Assembly: GCA_945860955.1 (NCBI GenBank)
Contig: CAMATH010000002.1
Span: 87,085-129,440 of the forward strand
Length of the DNA: 42,356 nucleotides
Reading direction: 5' to 3'
Origin: Planctomicrobium piriforme
GTDB lineage: Bacteria > Planctomycetota > Planctomycetia > Planctomycetales > Planctomycetaceae
In this document: positions 1 through 8,507 of the stretch, piece by piece
How the letters are laid out: each line of letters starts with the position of its first letter
Numbering within the stretch: position 1 is the first letter of the stretch
The notes under the pieces: generated by a model
Told to the model about the DNA's origin: nothing
Database searches by the model: none
What the model saw: only the letters and a program-made list of their open reading frames with translations
Program-made: the position numbers and the translations under genes

Positions 1-945
1 GGTCGACAGAATGCGGGTCCGCAGCCCGAGATGCGTTTCCAGCAGATGACAGGTCTCGGTGTAGTCGTAAACCGGATTGTCACCCGGCTCTGCCGTTCGA
101 AACCGCTCGGTCATGTCGGCGGCACCACGCACAAGTTCGACAATGTCAATTCCCAGCATCGCCGCCGGCAACAACCCCACCGCGGTCAACACCGAGAACC
201 GCCCCCCAACGCCCTCGGGAATCGAAAACACAATCGGATTCTTCTTGAGCCGGGTCAACTCCTGCAGCTTTCCGGAATCCCCCGTCACCGGAATGACCAG
301 GTTGCGTGCCTCGGGACTCCCCGCGCCGTAGAATTTTTCCAACGCGTCGAGAAACACGCGATACGCCGCCGCGGTCTCCAGGGTCCCCCCCGACTTGCTG
401 ATGACGACCAGCCCCCAGCGATCCCCCGCGTTGCGACTGTCACGGCCGCCCCCCACCAACAGGTCGCGCAGGCTGACGACGGCGGAATTGTCGAGATTGT
501 CCCCCTCGAAATAGAGCCGGGGAGACCCCTGGCGTTCCTCGCGCGAGCGTTCGTTGTGATATCGGTCGCAAAGTGCCTCGAACAGACACCGCGCCCCCAT
601 GTACGATCCACCAATCCCCAAGACAACCAGGCGATCCACCTGGCCGCGCATCTGCTGTGCAGCGGCCTGAATCCGACCGATCAGACTTGTCGCGGGACTG
701 GCCTGGAATTCCCGGATCAGCGTCCCGGGCATGTCGATGAATCCGGAATCGAGAGGCTTCTTCTCCTTTGGGATCGGAGTCTGCTTCGGATCGGCGAGAT
801 GGGCACGCAGCAGTGGCACGTCCGCAAACAGTTCGGCCCGCGCCCGGTCCAGCAGAGGCCGAACCGCTGTTTGCCAGACAGGCTCGATGAGCCGATTGGC
901 ATCGGTGGCGTCGTAACGAATTTGCGGAGACGGGGATTGGCTCAT
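1..945 (-). CDS. pgi: Glucose-6-phosphate isomerase, C-terminus outside window
   Basis: Phosphoglucose isomerase interconverts glucose-6-phosphate and fructose-6-phosphate in cytosolic glycolysis and gluconeogenesis. The 315 codons present start at an ATG (MSQSPSPQIRY) and run off the window edge without a stop. Visible family motifs are the first SIS-domain sugar-phosphate loop GIGGSYMGARCLFEAL, then FEGDNLDNSAV, the second loop ISKSGGTLETA, and VGGRFSVLTAVG, which matches the PGI signature 1. The family usually has about 450-550 residues, so roughly a third is missing. No clear ribosome binding site precedes the ATG. The gene lies 87 nt downstream of the ACT-domain gene on the same strand and may be co-transcribed with it. 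Confidence 0.93.
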   Translation of the reverse strand, partial: MSQSPSPQIRYDATDANRLIEPVWQTAVRPLLDRARAELFADVPLLRAHLADPKQTPIPKEKKPLDSGFIDMPGTLIREFQASPATSLIGRIQAAAQQMRGQVDRLVVLGIGGSYMGARCLFEALCDRYHNERSREERQGSPRLYFEGDNLDNSAVVSLRDLLVGGGRDSRNAGDRWGLVVISKSGGTLETAAAYRVFLDALEKFYGAGSPEARNLVIPVTGDSGKLQELTRLKKNPIVFSIPEGVGGRFSVLTAVGLLPAAMLGIDIVELVRGAADMTERFRTAEPGDNPVYDYTETCHLLETHLGLRTRILST

Positions 946-1032
946 CAGTCGCGACCGAGTTGGTGTTCAGGAAGTCAGTGCCCGATTCTATCCCCTCGGT
1001 GCGGACAATTCCAATCTCCGCGCAGCGGGATT

Positions 1033-1614
1033 TCACGTCGAGGTCGGCAGCCGGTTTCGCAACGGACGCGGGTCGCGGGACGCTCCCGTCCCCACGAACC
1101 CCAGAGTCGTCGTCAGCCCGAATCCCTTTCCGATTTCGATCAATTCGGTTCGCAATGTCGGAATATGCACATGCGGGGGAATTGCCAGCTCCAGCAGAAT
1201 CACGGGGAGTTCCTCTTCCCCGCGCCAGCCATACATATCGCTGATATCGATCTGTTCGCGAGCCAGTCTCGCCGAGAATCTCGCCAGCACGCCGGGTGAG
1301 TCCTTTCCCGACAATGTGAGATGGTAGATCTGGCAATCCTGCGGCGTGACCGGAAACGCCGGCTCGGCGGCCGGGTCACGCAGCATCACCGACAATCCAA
1401 ACGTCCGCCCGACTCCTTCGAGGTGCCCGACAATCACATCGGGGTCGCGGTGGTCGGGGAAGTCGGCGGAGAGGATGATCGTGAAGTAGTTTTCGACGAC
1501 TGTCAGCCGAATGTCGCGGATGTTTCCCGACAGCTCGGCGAGCGCAGTGGAGACAGCGGCCAGAATTCCAGTCCGGTTGGCCGCCATCAGCCCCAGCACG
1601 TAATGCTTCGACAT
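1033..1614 (-). CDS. Tandem ACT-domain protein, GcvR-like
   Basis: A 193-residue cytosolic protein made almost wholly of two ACT domains, roughly residues 4-75 and 95-170. The first opens with YVLGLMAANRTGILAAVS and the second with HLTLSGKDSPGVLARFSARL. This layout is that of the GcvR / ACT-domain regulator family, which senses small ligands such as glycine and works by protein-protein contact. The ligand here cannot be read from sequence. I chose the ATG giving MSKHYVLGL, since it lies just downstream of a GAAAGAGAA purine stretch; an upstream start would only add a proline-rich tail. It stands before pgi on the same strand and opposite the CBM9-like gene. Confidence 0.8.
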   Translation of the reverse strand: MSKHYVLGLMAANRTGILAAVSTALAELSGNIRDIRLTVVENYFTIILSADFPDHRDPDVIVGHLEGVGRTFGLSVMLRDPAAEPAFPVTPQDCQIYHLTLSGKDSPGVLARFSARLAREQIDISDMYGWRGEEELPVILLELAIPPHVHIPTLRTELIEIGKGFGLTTTLGFVGTGASRDPRPLRNRLPTST

Positions 1615-1810
1615 GGGTTCTCTTTCAATGTGGGCGAAACCCAGTATCGGGGGCGGGGGCGGCAATTCGCAAGTCCGGCACCCGGGCCCGACTCACATGC
1701 GACCGCACTGGTATTCCCGCCAGCTCAGGTGCGAGGAGCCGCTGTACAGACAGATCAAACTTCGCCTATTCTTCCTGTCACTTCAGTTTTCGATCCCTGG
1801 GAGAAGACGA

Positions 1811-2617
1811 ATGAGGACCGTGCATTGGATTTCGGTGATTCGCTGGGCGGTGTGTCCGCTGGCCGTCGTCGCGCTGCTGGCGGGGATGGCGGTTCAGCCC
1901 CCCGGTGCGACCCGCGCCGACGAGCCGGACTTTGCCCCCCCCGTCTACCAGATTCACCGCGCCGGTTCGCCGATCACGATTGATGGCAAACTTGACGAGC
2001 CTGCCTGGTTCGCCACCCCGGCGGTGGGTGAATTTCAGTTCACATGGCACAAAGAGGGCCGGAAGGAACGGTCGGTCGCCAAGCTGCTGTGGGACGACAA
2101 CAATCTGTACGTGGCGCACGTCTGTGAAGACTCGCACATTTCCGCCCGGCACAAAGACCATGATGGCCCGATTCCGGAAGACGACTGTTTCGAGGTGATC
2201 TTCGCTCCCAATCCCAACCAGCCCGAGGTGTACTTCAACATCGAATGGAACGAGGTCGGCGGATATCTCGACAACTTTCGGCCGGAAGGCCCGAAGAAAC
2301 CCCGGGCGAAAGTCTGGGACGCCGAAGGGGTCCAGGTCGCGGGTACCTACGTCGGAACACTCAACGACGATTCCGATACGGACACAAGCTGGACTTGTGA
2401 AGTCGCGATTCCCCTCAAGAATTTCGAAAAATATATGCCCCACACCCCTCCCCAACCCGGCTCGCACTGGAATCTGAACCTCAATCGGCACGGCGGGAAG
2501 ACAAACATGCAATACAGCCAGTGGTCGCGAGCCGACACCCCGACCCCCAACTTTCACACTCCCCACCGGTTCGGAAAAGCGGTTTTTTCCGACAAGGTCT
2601 CGCCATTCGATTCCTGA
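1811..2617 (+). CDS. Secreted carbohydrate-binding family 9-like protein
   Basis: A 268-residue protein with an N-terminal signal peptide (basic start MRTVHW, a hydrophobic core around residues 8-28, and small residues before ADEPDF). It continues into a single beta-sandwich of the CBM9-like / DOMON type. Typical family signs are ITIDGKLDEPAW near the N-terminus, LLWDDNNLYVAHVCEDS, an EDDCFEVIFAPN acidic strand, a YFNIEWNEVGG strand and the late WNLNLNRHG segment. Such proteins bind sugars or haem-like ligands outside the cytoplasm and are numerous in planctomycetes. No catalytic domain is present. It is preceded by a GGGAGAAGACGA ribosome binding site and converges on pdxJ. Confidence 0.78.
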   Translation: MRTVHWISVIRWAVCPLAVVALLAGMAVQPPGATRADEPDFAPPVYQIHRAGSPITIDGKLDEPAWFATPAVGEFQFTWHKEGRKERSVAKLLWDDNNLYVAHVCEDSHISARHKDHDGPIPEDDCFEVIFAPNPNQPEVYFNIEWNEVGGYLDNFRPEGPKKPRAKVWDAEGVQVAGTYVGTLNDDSDTDTSWTCEVAIPLKNFEKYMPHTPPQPGSHWNLNLNRHGGKTNMQYSQWSRADTPTPNFHTPHRFGKAVFSDKVSPFDS

Positions 2618-2720
2618 GTCGCAAAACCTGCCCGTTGTCGTAACTCCATGTGCCGCAAATGGCAGTGCCATTCGTACTTGACACTCTTGTCCTCATTCGG
2701 ACACACGTCAGCGACCCGCT

Positions 2721-3488
2721 CTACCGGGGCGACGTCTCGTTTTCGACCGTGTCGGAAACACACGCCCGCAGGTATTCCCTCACCACCGTGTCGAGTCCCA
2801 CGAACAGCGCCCGGCTGATCAGCGCGTGTCCAATCGAGACTTCGTCCAGATGGGGGAGCTGACGAAACAGGGGAAGGTTGCTGAGGTCAAGGTCGTGCCC
2901 GGCGTTCACTCCCAAACCCCGCTCGTGAGCTCGGAGAGCGGCTCGGGCGTACCGCGCGAATGACTCCTGGCCGGCCGCTGCGCCTCGTTCAAACGCCCGC
3001 GCGAACGGTTCTGTATAAAGTTCAACCCGATCCCCTCCCATGTCCGCCGCCCAGTCGACGGCGGCGATCTCGGGATCGACAAACAGGCTGACGCGGACCC
3101 CCACCGACTTGAGGTCCGCCACAATCCGTCGCATTTCCTCCTGCGAAGTCGACGTCGACCAGCCCGCCTGGCTGGTGATTTCGCCCGGGACGACGGGAAC
3201 CAGCGTGCATTGATGCGGCCGCACCTCCCGCACCAGTTCCAACAGATCGGGACGCGGATCCCCTTCGATGTTGAACTCGATCTGATCCCGCAGTGGCAGC
3301 AACTCCCGCGCGATCACTCGCACGTCGGCCCGGGTGATGTGCCGTTCGTCGCCACGGGGATGCACGGTGATCCCCGGCGCGCCGGCGGCGACACAAACCC
3401 GGACCGCATCGAGGACATCGGGGACGTTCCCCCCCCGCGAATTCCGCAGGGTGGCGACCTTGTTGATGTTGACGCTCAATCGAACCAT
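2721..3488 (-). CDS. pdxJ: Pyridoxine 5'-phosphate synthase PdxJ
   Basis: PdxJ condenses 1-deoxy-D-xylulose 5-phosphate with 3-amino-2-oxopropyl phosphate to give pyridoxine 5'-phosphate, the last ring-forming step of the DXP-dependent vitamin B6 pathway. The 255-residue TIM barrel has the expected length and motifs: NINKVATLRNSRGG at the N-terminus, ITVHPRGDERHI, EFNIEGDP, CTLVPVVPGEITSQAGW, VSLFVDPE, VELYTEPFA, VNAGHDLDLSNL and EVSIGHALISRALF. The first motif reads NINK where the E. coli type has NIDH, resembling the Bacteroidetes-type PdxJ. The start lies 10 nt after the stop of the SNF2 gene, so the two are probably co-transcribed. Confidence 0.95.
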   Translation of the reverse strand: MVRLSVNINKVATLRNSRGGNVPDVLDAVRVCVAAGAPGITVHPRGDERHITRADVRVIARELLPLRDQIEFNIEGDPRPDLLELVREVRPHQCTLVPVVPGEITSQAGWSTSTSQEEMRRIVADLKSVGVRVSLFVDPEIAAVDWAADMGGDRVELYTEPFARAFERGAAAGQESFARYARAALRAHERGLGVNAGHDLDLSNLPLFRQLPHLDEVSIGHALISRALFVGLDTVVREYLRACVSDTVENETSPR

Positions 3489-3498
3489 GAGTGGCCCC

Positions 3499-6400
3499 TT
3501 ACGACAGCAACAACTCGAGATCTTCCGCCGTCAGATCGGAAATCAGACTGTTGTCGGCCTGCAGAATCGCGTCGGCGAGTTCTTTCTTTTTGCTCTGCAG
3601 CTCGGCGATCTTCTCCTCCACCGTGTTCTTGCAGATGAGCCGATACGCGAACACCTGCCGGGTCTGGCCGATCCGATGCGCCCGGTCAATCGCCTGCATC
3701 TCCACCGCGGGATTCCACCACGGATCGAGCAAAAACACATAGTCGGCGGCGGTCAGGTTGAGACCCAATCCCCCCGCCTTCAGACTGATCAGGAACACGC
3801 CGCAGTTTGGATCCTCCTGGAAGTGATCGATCCGCTCTTTGCGGTTTCGCGTCTGGCCATCCAGGTATTCGTACGCGATCCCGCGTTCATCCAGATGCTT
3901 CTGAACAATCGCCAGAAAACTGGTGAACTGCGAAAAGACCAGCGCCTTGTGCCCCTCGGCCAGGAGGTCGGTCAGATGCAGACTGAGCGCCTCGACCTTC
4001 GCGCTCGACTCGTCGGCATGCTTCGCGTCCAATAGCGCCGGGTGACACGCCGCCTGCCGCAATCGCAACAGCGCTTCCAAAACGTGAATGCGGCTTTTCG
4101 CCAGTCCCTGGGTGCGAATCCGCCCCATCAGAGATTCGCGGTAGTGATCCCGCAGCTCGAGGTAGAGCTGTTCCTGGTGCTTCGGCATGTGACAGACAAT
4201 CGTCTGCTCCAGTTTGTCGGGCAGTTCCTGGGCGACTTCCTTTTTCGTCCGCCGCAGAATGAACGGCCGCAACGCCTGCGACAACAGCTTACGCGATTCG
4301 TCGTCGGTCGCGTCAGCGGTGTGCAGTTTGAAAATCGACGCCCTCCCCAGCATGCCGGGGTTCAGAAACTCAAAAATCGACCACAGGTCTCGCAAGTGGT
4401 TCTCAATCGGCGTACCCGACAGGGCGATACGGTGCTTGCCATTCAGCAACCGCGTTGCCTTCGCCACCTGCGAACCGGGGTTCTTGATCGCCTGGGCCTC
4501 GTCCAGTACGACATATTCGAACTCCATCTCCTTCAACTGAAGCACGTCGCGACGGATGGTTCCGTAGGTCGTTAGCACCAGATCAACTTTGGCGATTTTC
4601 TTGCGCATCGTGCCCCGGTGCAGCCCGGTGTACTCCAACACCTTGAGCCCGGGGGTGAACTTCGTCGATTCCTGCTGCCAATTGAAGATCAGCGAACGGG
4701 GAACGACAACCAGCGTCGGTCCTTTGGAAATCCCCCGCTGCCGACGGTCTTCGAGAAACGCCAAAAGCTGAATGGTTTTTCCCAAACCCATATCGTCAGC
4801 CAGACACCCGCCGAATCCGAATTCATCCAGGAACCGCAGCCACGCCACCCCCGCCGCCTGATAGGGACGCAACTCGCCGTCAAAGCCCTGGGGCGGTTCA
4901 CCATCCTTAATCCCGGTGAATTCCTTGACCCGTTGTCGGAGGTCGTCGAAGCCCGCGTCGAACTTCACCGACTGCTCGGCGGCCAACAGCGCATCGAGCA
5001 GCCCCACCTGCGTGCGGGCAAAGCGGACGTGATCCCCTTCGGAAACCCCCAGGCTCGCCAGCATTCCAAACTGCTTCAGCCACTCTTCAGGGATCACCCC
5101 CAAAGAACCGTCGTCGAGTCGGACGGTGCAGTCGCCACGGGCGAGAGCCGACAGAAGTTCGGGAAACGCCACCCGGCGACCTTCAAACTCCACACTGGCC
5201 GACAATTCGAACCAGTCGATCCCCGAGCGGATTTCAAAACTCAGTGGGCCGGCCTGATGCACCTGCCGGCCGTCGGCGTGAATCTGCCACCCTTCCTTCA
5301 TCAGGCCGCGCACGACGTTGCCCAACGCCCGCGAGGGAATTTCGACATCGTTGCGACCGGGAAACGCATGTTGCAGACGCCGCGCTCCCAGAGTTTCGAG
5401 AACGCCCCAATACTGTTCTTCGTGCGGACGGTCGCGGGCGATACAACGCCCCAGCGCTCGCTGCACAATCGCCCCCTGGGGACTGGTGCCTCGAATTTTC
5501 GCTCCTTCGTATTCGAATTCGACCTCACCGGTCAGCCGTTCATGTTGCCAGCGCACACCCCGAGGGGTAAAGAGTGTCAGGTGCGGTTTGGGTTCCGCGG
5601 TGACTTCTTCCAACCGCAGGTCGGCGGGAAGTTCGAGCCGGGGAAGCTGGGGCATGTCGAGCAGGCGGTCGACCAGCGCTTCGCCATCGTCTTTGGGAAC
5701 GGTGAGAGCGCGTTCGCTGGCGAGCAGTTCGGTCCAGCCGAAAGTGCCAAAATCCTGAAGCCGGGCGGCATGGTCGGCGAAAATCACCAGCCCGCCGGGC
5801 AGCATCAGTTTGGTGTCCGACAGAGGATGCAGTTCGTCGTTCCGCCTCAGTTGGCCCCGTACGACCCAGTTTTCTTCGGTCTCATCCGGCCCCACATCGA
5901 CGCACAGTTCCCAAGGGGAACCGTCATCCCACGTGAGGGGAACCTGTTTTTCCTGATGATTCCCGGTGAAGTGCAGCCGGCCCGTGGCGCACAGATCGGG
6001 AAGCAGACCGAGCGCCAGATCGTTCGCCACGTGAAACCGCTGGACGGCCCCCGGTTCGAGGGACGGAGCCTGCCAGTTGATTCGATCGGGAGTGACCCCC
6101 ACCAGTTGGGCGAGAATCCGCCGATCCTGGTCGTTGTCGATTTCGTCGAGTCGGTCGGCCCGGAGTTTGTACGGCTTCAGTTTGCCCCATTGCCCGTTCG
6201 ATCGGCGTTGACGCTGGACGACCTGCAGAACCAGCAGTCGGCGATCGCGACTGGATTGCGGATCGATCTCGTAGAAAATCTCGCGATCGCGCGGAGCGGC
6301 GTTGGCCGAGGCTGCGGAGGAGTGGAGCTGCTCACTGAGCGACTGGAGCTTCTGCTGCCAGGGCTTCAAAATCGGAGCGATGACGGTTGGCTCGCGCTGT

Positions 6401-6810
6401 GTCCGGAGCGCACCGCCGCCGGCGGGGGGAACGTACACATCGCGGTACGGTTCGGCGTCCCAGTAGTCTTCGATCGGGCGGGTGTCAGCGACCTCGGTAG
6501 TGAACGGGGGGATGGCCCCCGCTTTGACCGTGGCGGCGAGCAGGCCCGAGGCGTCGATCTTGAGGATGGTCGCCCAGAGATGCTTGCAGGTGGGATTCAG
6601 TCGGCCGGGCGGGGCGCAACTGCAGGACATCTGCAAGTCCCCATTCGTCCGTTGCAGTTGCGTCTGAAATTCGTTGGCGTCCTGAACGACCGCCTGAATC
6701 TGCTCGGGTTCGACGCGGGTGATGGAAACACGGTCGGTTTTGAAGTAGTCGTGTCCGCGGAGGCGAATGTCGCCTCGGAACTGCCCTTCGTAGACTTGCG
6801 CCAACGTCAT
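3499..6810 (-). CDS. SNF2/SWI2-family helicase with SWIM zinc finger
   Basis: A 1103-residue ATP-dependent DNA translocase of the bacterial SNF2 family (HepA/RapA-like in name, but of the SWIM-SNF2 type). A CxCx9CxH SWIM zinc finger sits at residues C63, C65, C75 and H77. A long middle part of roughly 550 residues follows. The helicase core begins near residue 640 with the RPYQ segment, then Walker A LADDMGLGKT near 670, Walker B VLDEAQAIKNP near 770, and motifs V-VI DPWWNPAVEMQAIDRAHRIG near 1035. All core motifs appear intact. The cellular role of the bacterial proteins is poorly known; remodelling of protein-DNA or transcription complexes is the usual inference. A long antisense open frame over its middle is a codon-bias shadow. 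Confidence 0.9.
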   Translation of the reverse strand: MTLAQVYEGQFRGDIRLRGHDYFKTDRVSITRVEPEQIQAVVQDANEFQTQLQRTNGDLQMSCSCAPPGRLNPTCKHLWATILKIDASGLLAATVKAGAIPPFTTEVADTRPIEDYWDAEPYRDVYVPPAGGGALRTQREPTVIAPILKPWQQKLQSLSEQLHSSAASANAAPRDREIFYEIDPQSSRDRRLLVLQVVQRQRRSNGQWGKLKPYKLRADRLDEIDNDQDRRILAQLVGVTPDRINWQAPSLEPGAVQRFHVANDLALGLLPDLCATGRLHFTGNHQEKQVPLTWDDGSPWELCVDVGPDETEENWVVRGQLRRNDELHPLSDTKLMLPGGLVIFADHAARLQDFGTFGWTELLASERALTVPKDDGEALVDRLLDMPQLPRLELPADLRLEEVTAEPKPHLTLFTPRGVRWQHERLTGEVEFEYEGAKIRGTSPQGAIVQRALGRCIARDRPHEEQYWGVLETLGARRLQHAFPGRNDVEIPSRALGNVVRGLMKEGWQIHADGRQVHQAGPLSFEIRSGIDWFELSASVEFEGRRVAFPELLSALARGDCTVRLDDGSLGVIPEEWLKQFGMLASLGVSEGDHVRFARTQVGLLDALLAAEQSVKFDAGFDDLRQRVKEFTGIKDGEPPQGFDGELRPYQAAGVAWLRFLDEFGFGGCLADDMGLGKTIQLLAFLEDRRQRGISKGPTLVVVPRSLIFNWQQESTKFTPGLKVLEYTGLHRGTMRKKIAKVDLVLTTYGTIRRDVLQLKEMEFEYVVLDEAQAIKNPGSQVAKATRLLNGKHRIALSGTPIENHLRDLWSIFEFLNPGMLGRASIFKLHTADATDDESRKLLSQALRPFILRRTKKEVAQELPDKLEQTIVCHMPKHQEQLYLELRDHYRESLMGRIRTQGLAKSRIHVLEALLRLRQAACHPALLDAKHADESSAKVEALSLHLTDLLAEGHKALVFSQFTSFLAIVQKHLDERGIAYEYLDGQTRNRKERIDHFQEDPNCGVFLISLKAGGLGLNLTAADYVFLLDPWWNPAVEMQAIDRAHRIGQTRQVFAYRLICKNTVEEKIAELQSKKKELADAILQADNSLISDLTAEDLELLLS

Positions 6811-7132
6811 CAGTGAACTGGTCCGAAAAGTCTGAAGAAGAGCCTGGCCGGCGGGGCCGGCCCATGCCGACTTCCAACGCGCCTCCGTGCGCTCAAGCGG
6901 GGGGGACGATTATAGAGCGCGGGAGTGGGGAATTGAACGGTGTGAGAAAAAGAACCAGAAAGACCCTGCAGATACGCCCCCTTCAAAGCCCCAGCCGCAA
7001 TCGACGCCCCCAAACCCACGACACGAACACCCCGCGCGCCCAACGGGTCAAACCCGCCGCGACTTCACTTGTTTCCTAAGGAAACCCGTTGAGACATGAA
7101 AACCCCGCGCGAATCTCGCCGCCACAGACAAC
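6811..7132. other. Intergenic region between csrA and the SNF2 gene
   Basis: No credible gene in 322 nt. It holds a 7-bp G+C-rich inverted repeat around 6849-6866 (GGCCGGC, 3-nt loop, GCCGGCC) close to the start of the SNF2 gene, and a short palindrome GTTTCC-TAA-GGAAAC near 7070-7084 downstream of csrA. Neither has a T-run that would make it a standard terminator. Confidence 0.4.
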
Positions 7133-7345
7133 TCAGGAACCCGCTGTTGGACACGCCTCGGTGGGCGGTTCCGGCTTGGCCTGCTCTGCATGAATGGCGT
7201 CAAAAACTTCGCTGCGGTGTACGGGAACCTCTTTCGGCGCGTCAATTCCCAAACGCACCTTGTCCCCCTTGATTTCCACGATCGTAACGACGATGCAACC
7301 GTCGATGACGATGCTCTCGTTCTTCTTCCGCGACAGAACCAGCAT
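7133..7345 (-). CDS. csrA: Carbon storage regulator CsrA
   Basis: CsrA is a small homodimeric RNA-binding protein that binds GGA motifs in mRNA leaders and changes translation or stability. The 70-residue product starts MLVLSRKKNESIVI and continues through the strands IVVTIVEIKGDKVRLGIDAPKEVPVHRSEVFDAI, which are diagnostic for the family. The C-terminal tail is Pro/Glu rich. I chose the ATG that gives the canonical MLVLSRK start; the frame continues upstream without family similarity. The gene lies 265 nt beyond lptB and has its own promoter-like sequence (7474-7503). Three GGA triplets lie within about 35 nt upstream of the start. Confidence 0.95.
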   Translation of the reverse strand: MLVLSRKKNESIVIDGCIVVTIVEIKGDKVRLGIDAPKEVPVHRSEVFDAIHAEQAKPEPPTEACPTAGS

Positions 7346-7473
7346 TCCCGAGATTCTCCAATCGTCGTTCCGGGAACCTTCAACGCGCGCGACGCGATCG
7401 AACAATCGCGCGACCGACAGCGTTGGCAGTTCACCACCAGCGCATCTTGCTTGCTGAGTTGCGCTGTCCCTGC

Positions 7474-7503
7474 ATTGTAAAGCTCACAAGGGGGTGGGGT
7501 CAA
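7474..7503 (-). promoter_or_regulatory. Probable sigma70-type promoter of csrA
   Basis: Read on the minus strand, a -35 box TTGACC (7503-7498) and a -10 box TACAAT (7479-7474) are separated by 18 bp. Transcription would start near 7467, leaving a leader of about 120 nt before csrA. The -35 region lies in a G-run/C-run inverted repeat. Confidence 0.55.
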
Positions 7504-7610
7504 TCCCCCCCAATTTCACAGCCTGACGCAAGTTGCGCAACCTTTACCCAGACCCCGGAACCACCCGTCAGCGATCTCGGATGGGAGTACTGGATTCATC
7601 GTAACGCGTT

Positions 7611-8411
7611 CTAGGAAATAGGGTTGCGCGCCTCGTCCGGGGCGGGTGCCGTATGGGGCCCCTTGATCGGGTGGAACATCCCCGAATCGTGATAGGTCCG
7701 TTTTCCAAAGTATTTTGTCTGCGCCTCGGGATTCCCCAGAACGGTTTCCGAGTCCCCCGACACCAAGACGCGACCTTCGCAAATGATGTAATTCCGGTCG
7801 GTGATCGTCAGCGTTTCCATCTCGCGATGGTCGGTCAGCAAAATCGCGATCCCGCTATCCCGCAGATCTTGAATGATCTTTTGGATCCCCTGAATCGTCA
7901 CCGGGTCGATCCCTGTGAACGGTTCATCGAGCAGAATCAACGCCGGGTTGCTCGCCAGGCACCGTGCAATCTCAAGCCTCCGCCGTTCTCCCCCCGACAA
8001 TGTCGACGCCATCGATTTGGTCAGTTTGGTCAGGCCGAACTGTTCGAGCAGCCCCGAGGTGACCCGCTTGCGCTCGGTACGCCCCACATGCAGCAATTCC
8101 AGAATCGCCAGAATGTTCTGTTCGACGGTCAACCGGGTGAAGACGCTCGACTCCTGCGCGAGATATCCCATCCCTCGACGTGCCCGCTTGTACATGGGCC
8201 AGTTCGTCACTTCGACGCCATCCAGCAGAACTTTGCCGGCCGTCGGCTCGACCATGCCGCACGTCATGCGGAACGATGTCGTCTTGCCCGCGCCGTTCGG
8301 CCCCAACAGCCCCACAATTTCCCCCTGTTCCACTTCGAAACTGACGTCGTTGACGACGGTCCGTCCGTTGTAGATTTTCTTCAGCCCGATGCACTGCAAG
8401 CGCGGTGGCAT
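7611..8411 (-). CDS. lptB: LPS export ABC transporter ATP-binding protein LptB
   Basis: The ATPase of the LptB2FG complex, which powers extraction of lipopolysaccharide from the inner membrane. Motifs in the 266-residue product: Walker A GLLGPNGAGKTT, Q-loop YLAQESSVF, the family-typical LTVEQNILAIL, signature TLSGGERRRLEIARCL, Walker B ALILLDEPFTGIDP, and the switch histidine in LLTDHRE. LptB similarity is clear from QESSVFTRLTVEQNI and DEPFTGIDP. The start is decided by the ribosome binding site: GGAGG abuts an upstream ATG (8420) but lies 9 nt before the ATG used here. About 25 extra C-terminal residues exceed the usual length of roughly 240. It follows lepB1 by 96 nt. Confidence 0.9.
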   Translation of the reverse strand: MPPRLQCIGLKKIYNGRTVVNDVSFEVEQGEIVGLLGPNGAGKTTSFRMTCGMVEPTAGKVLLDGVEVTNWPMYKRARRGMGYLAQESSVFTRLTVEQNILAILELLHVGRTERKRVTSGLLEQFGLTKLTKSMASTLSGGERRRLEIARCLASNPALILLDEPFTGIDPVTIQGIQKIIQDLRDSGIAILLTDHREMETLTITDRNYIICEGRVLVSGDSETVLGNPEAQTKYFGKRTYHDSGMFHPIKGPHTAPAPDEARNPIS

Positions 8412-8507
8412 GAATCGCATCCTCCGTGACGCTGTTGGGGCGGTACGCTGCAAACTCGTCCTTTGATCCCGCCTCCGCCGTCGGCGGGATCCACGGTCTG
8501 TCTCAGG

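Noticed and set aside
31-1299. A 422-codon plus-strand open frame over pgi and the ACT-domain gene
   Set aside because: Its translation is low-complexity in Arg/Gln/Pro and the minus strand encodes clear PGI and ACT domains over the same bases.
2655-2672. Palindrome AATGGCA-G-TGCCATT between the CBM9-like gene and pdxJ as a terminator
   Set aside because: The one-nucleotide centre leaves a poor RNA hairpin and no T-run follows on either strand; it could as well be a protein-binding site.
4618-6816. A 732-codon open frame antisense to the SNF2 helicase gene
   Set aside because: It mirrors the codon bias of the helicase, has no family motifs, and the opposite strand carries an intact SNF2 core with a SWIM finger.
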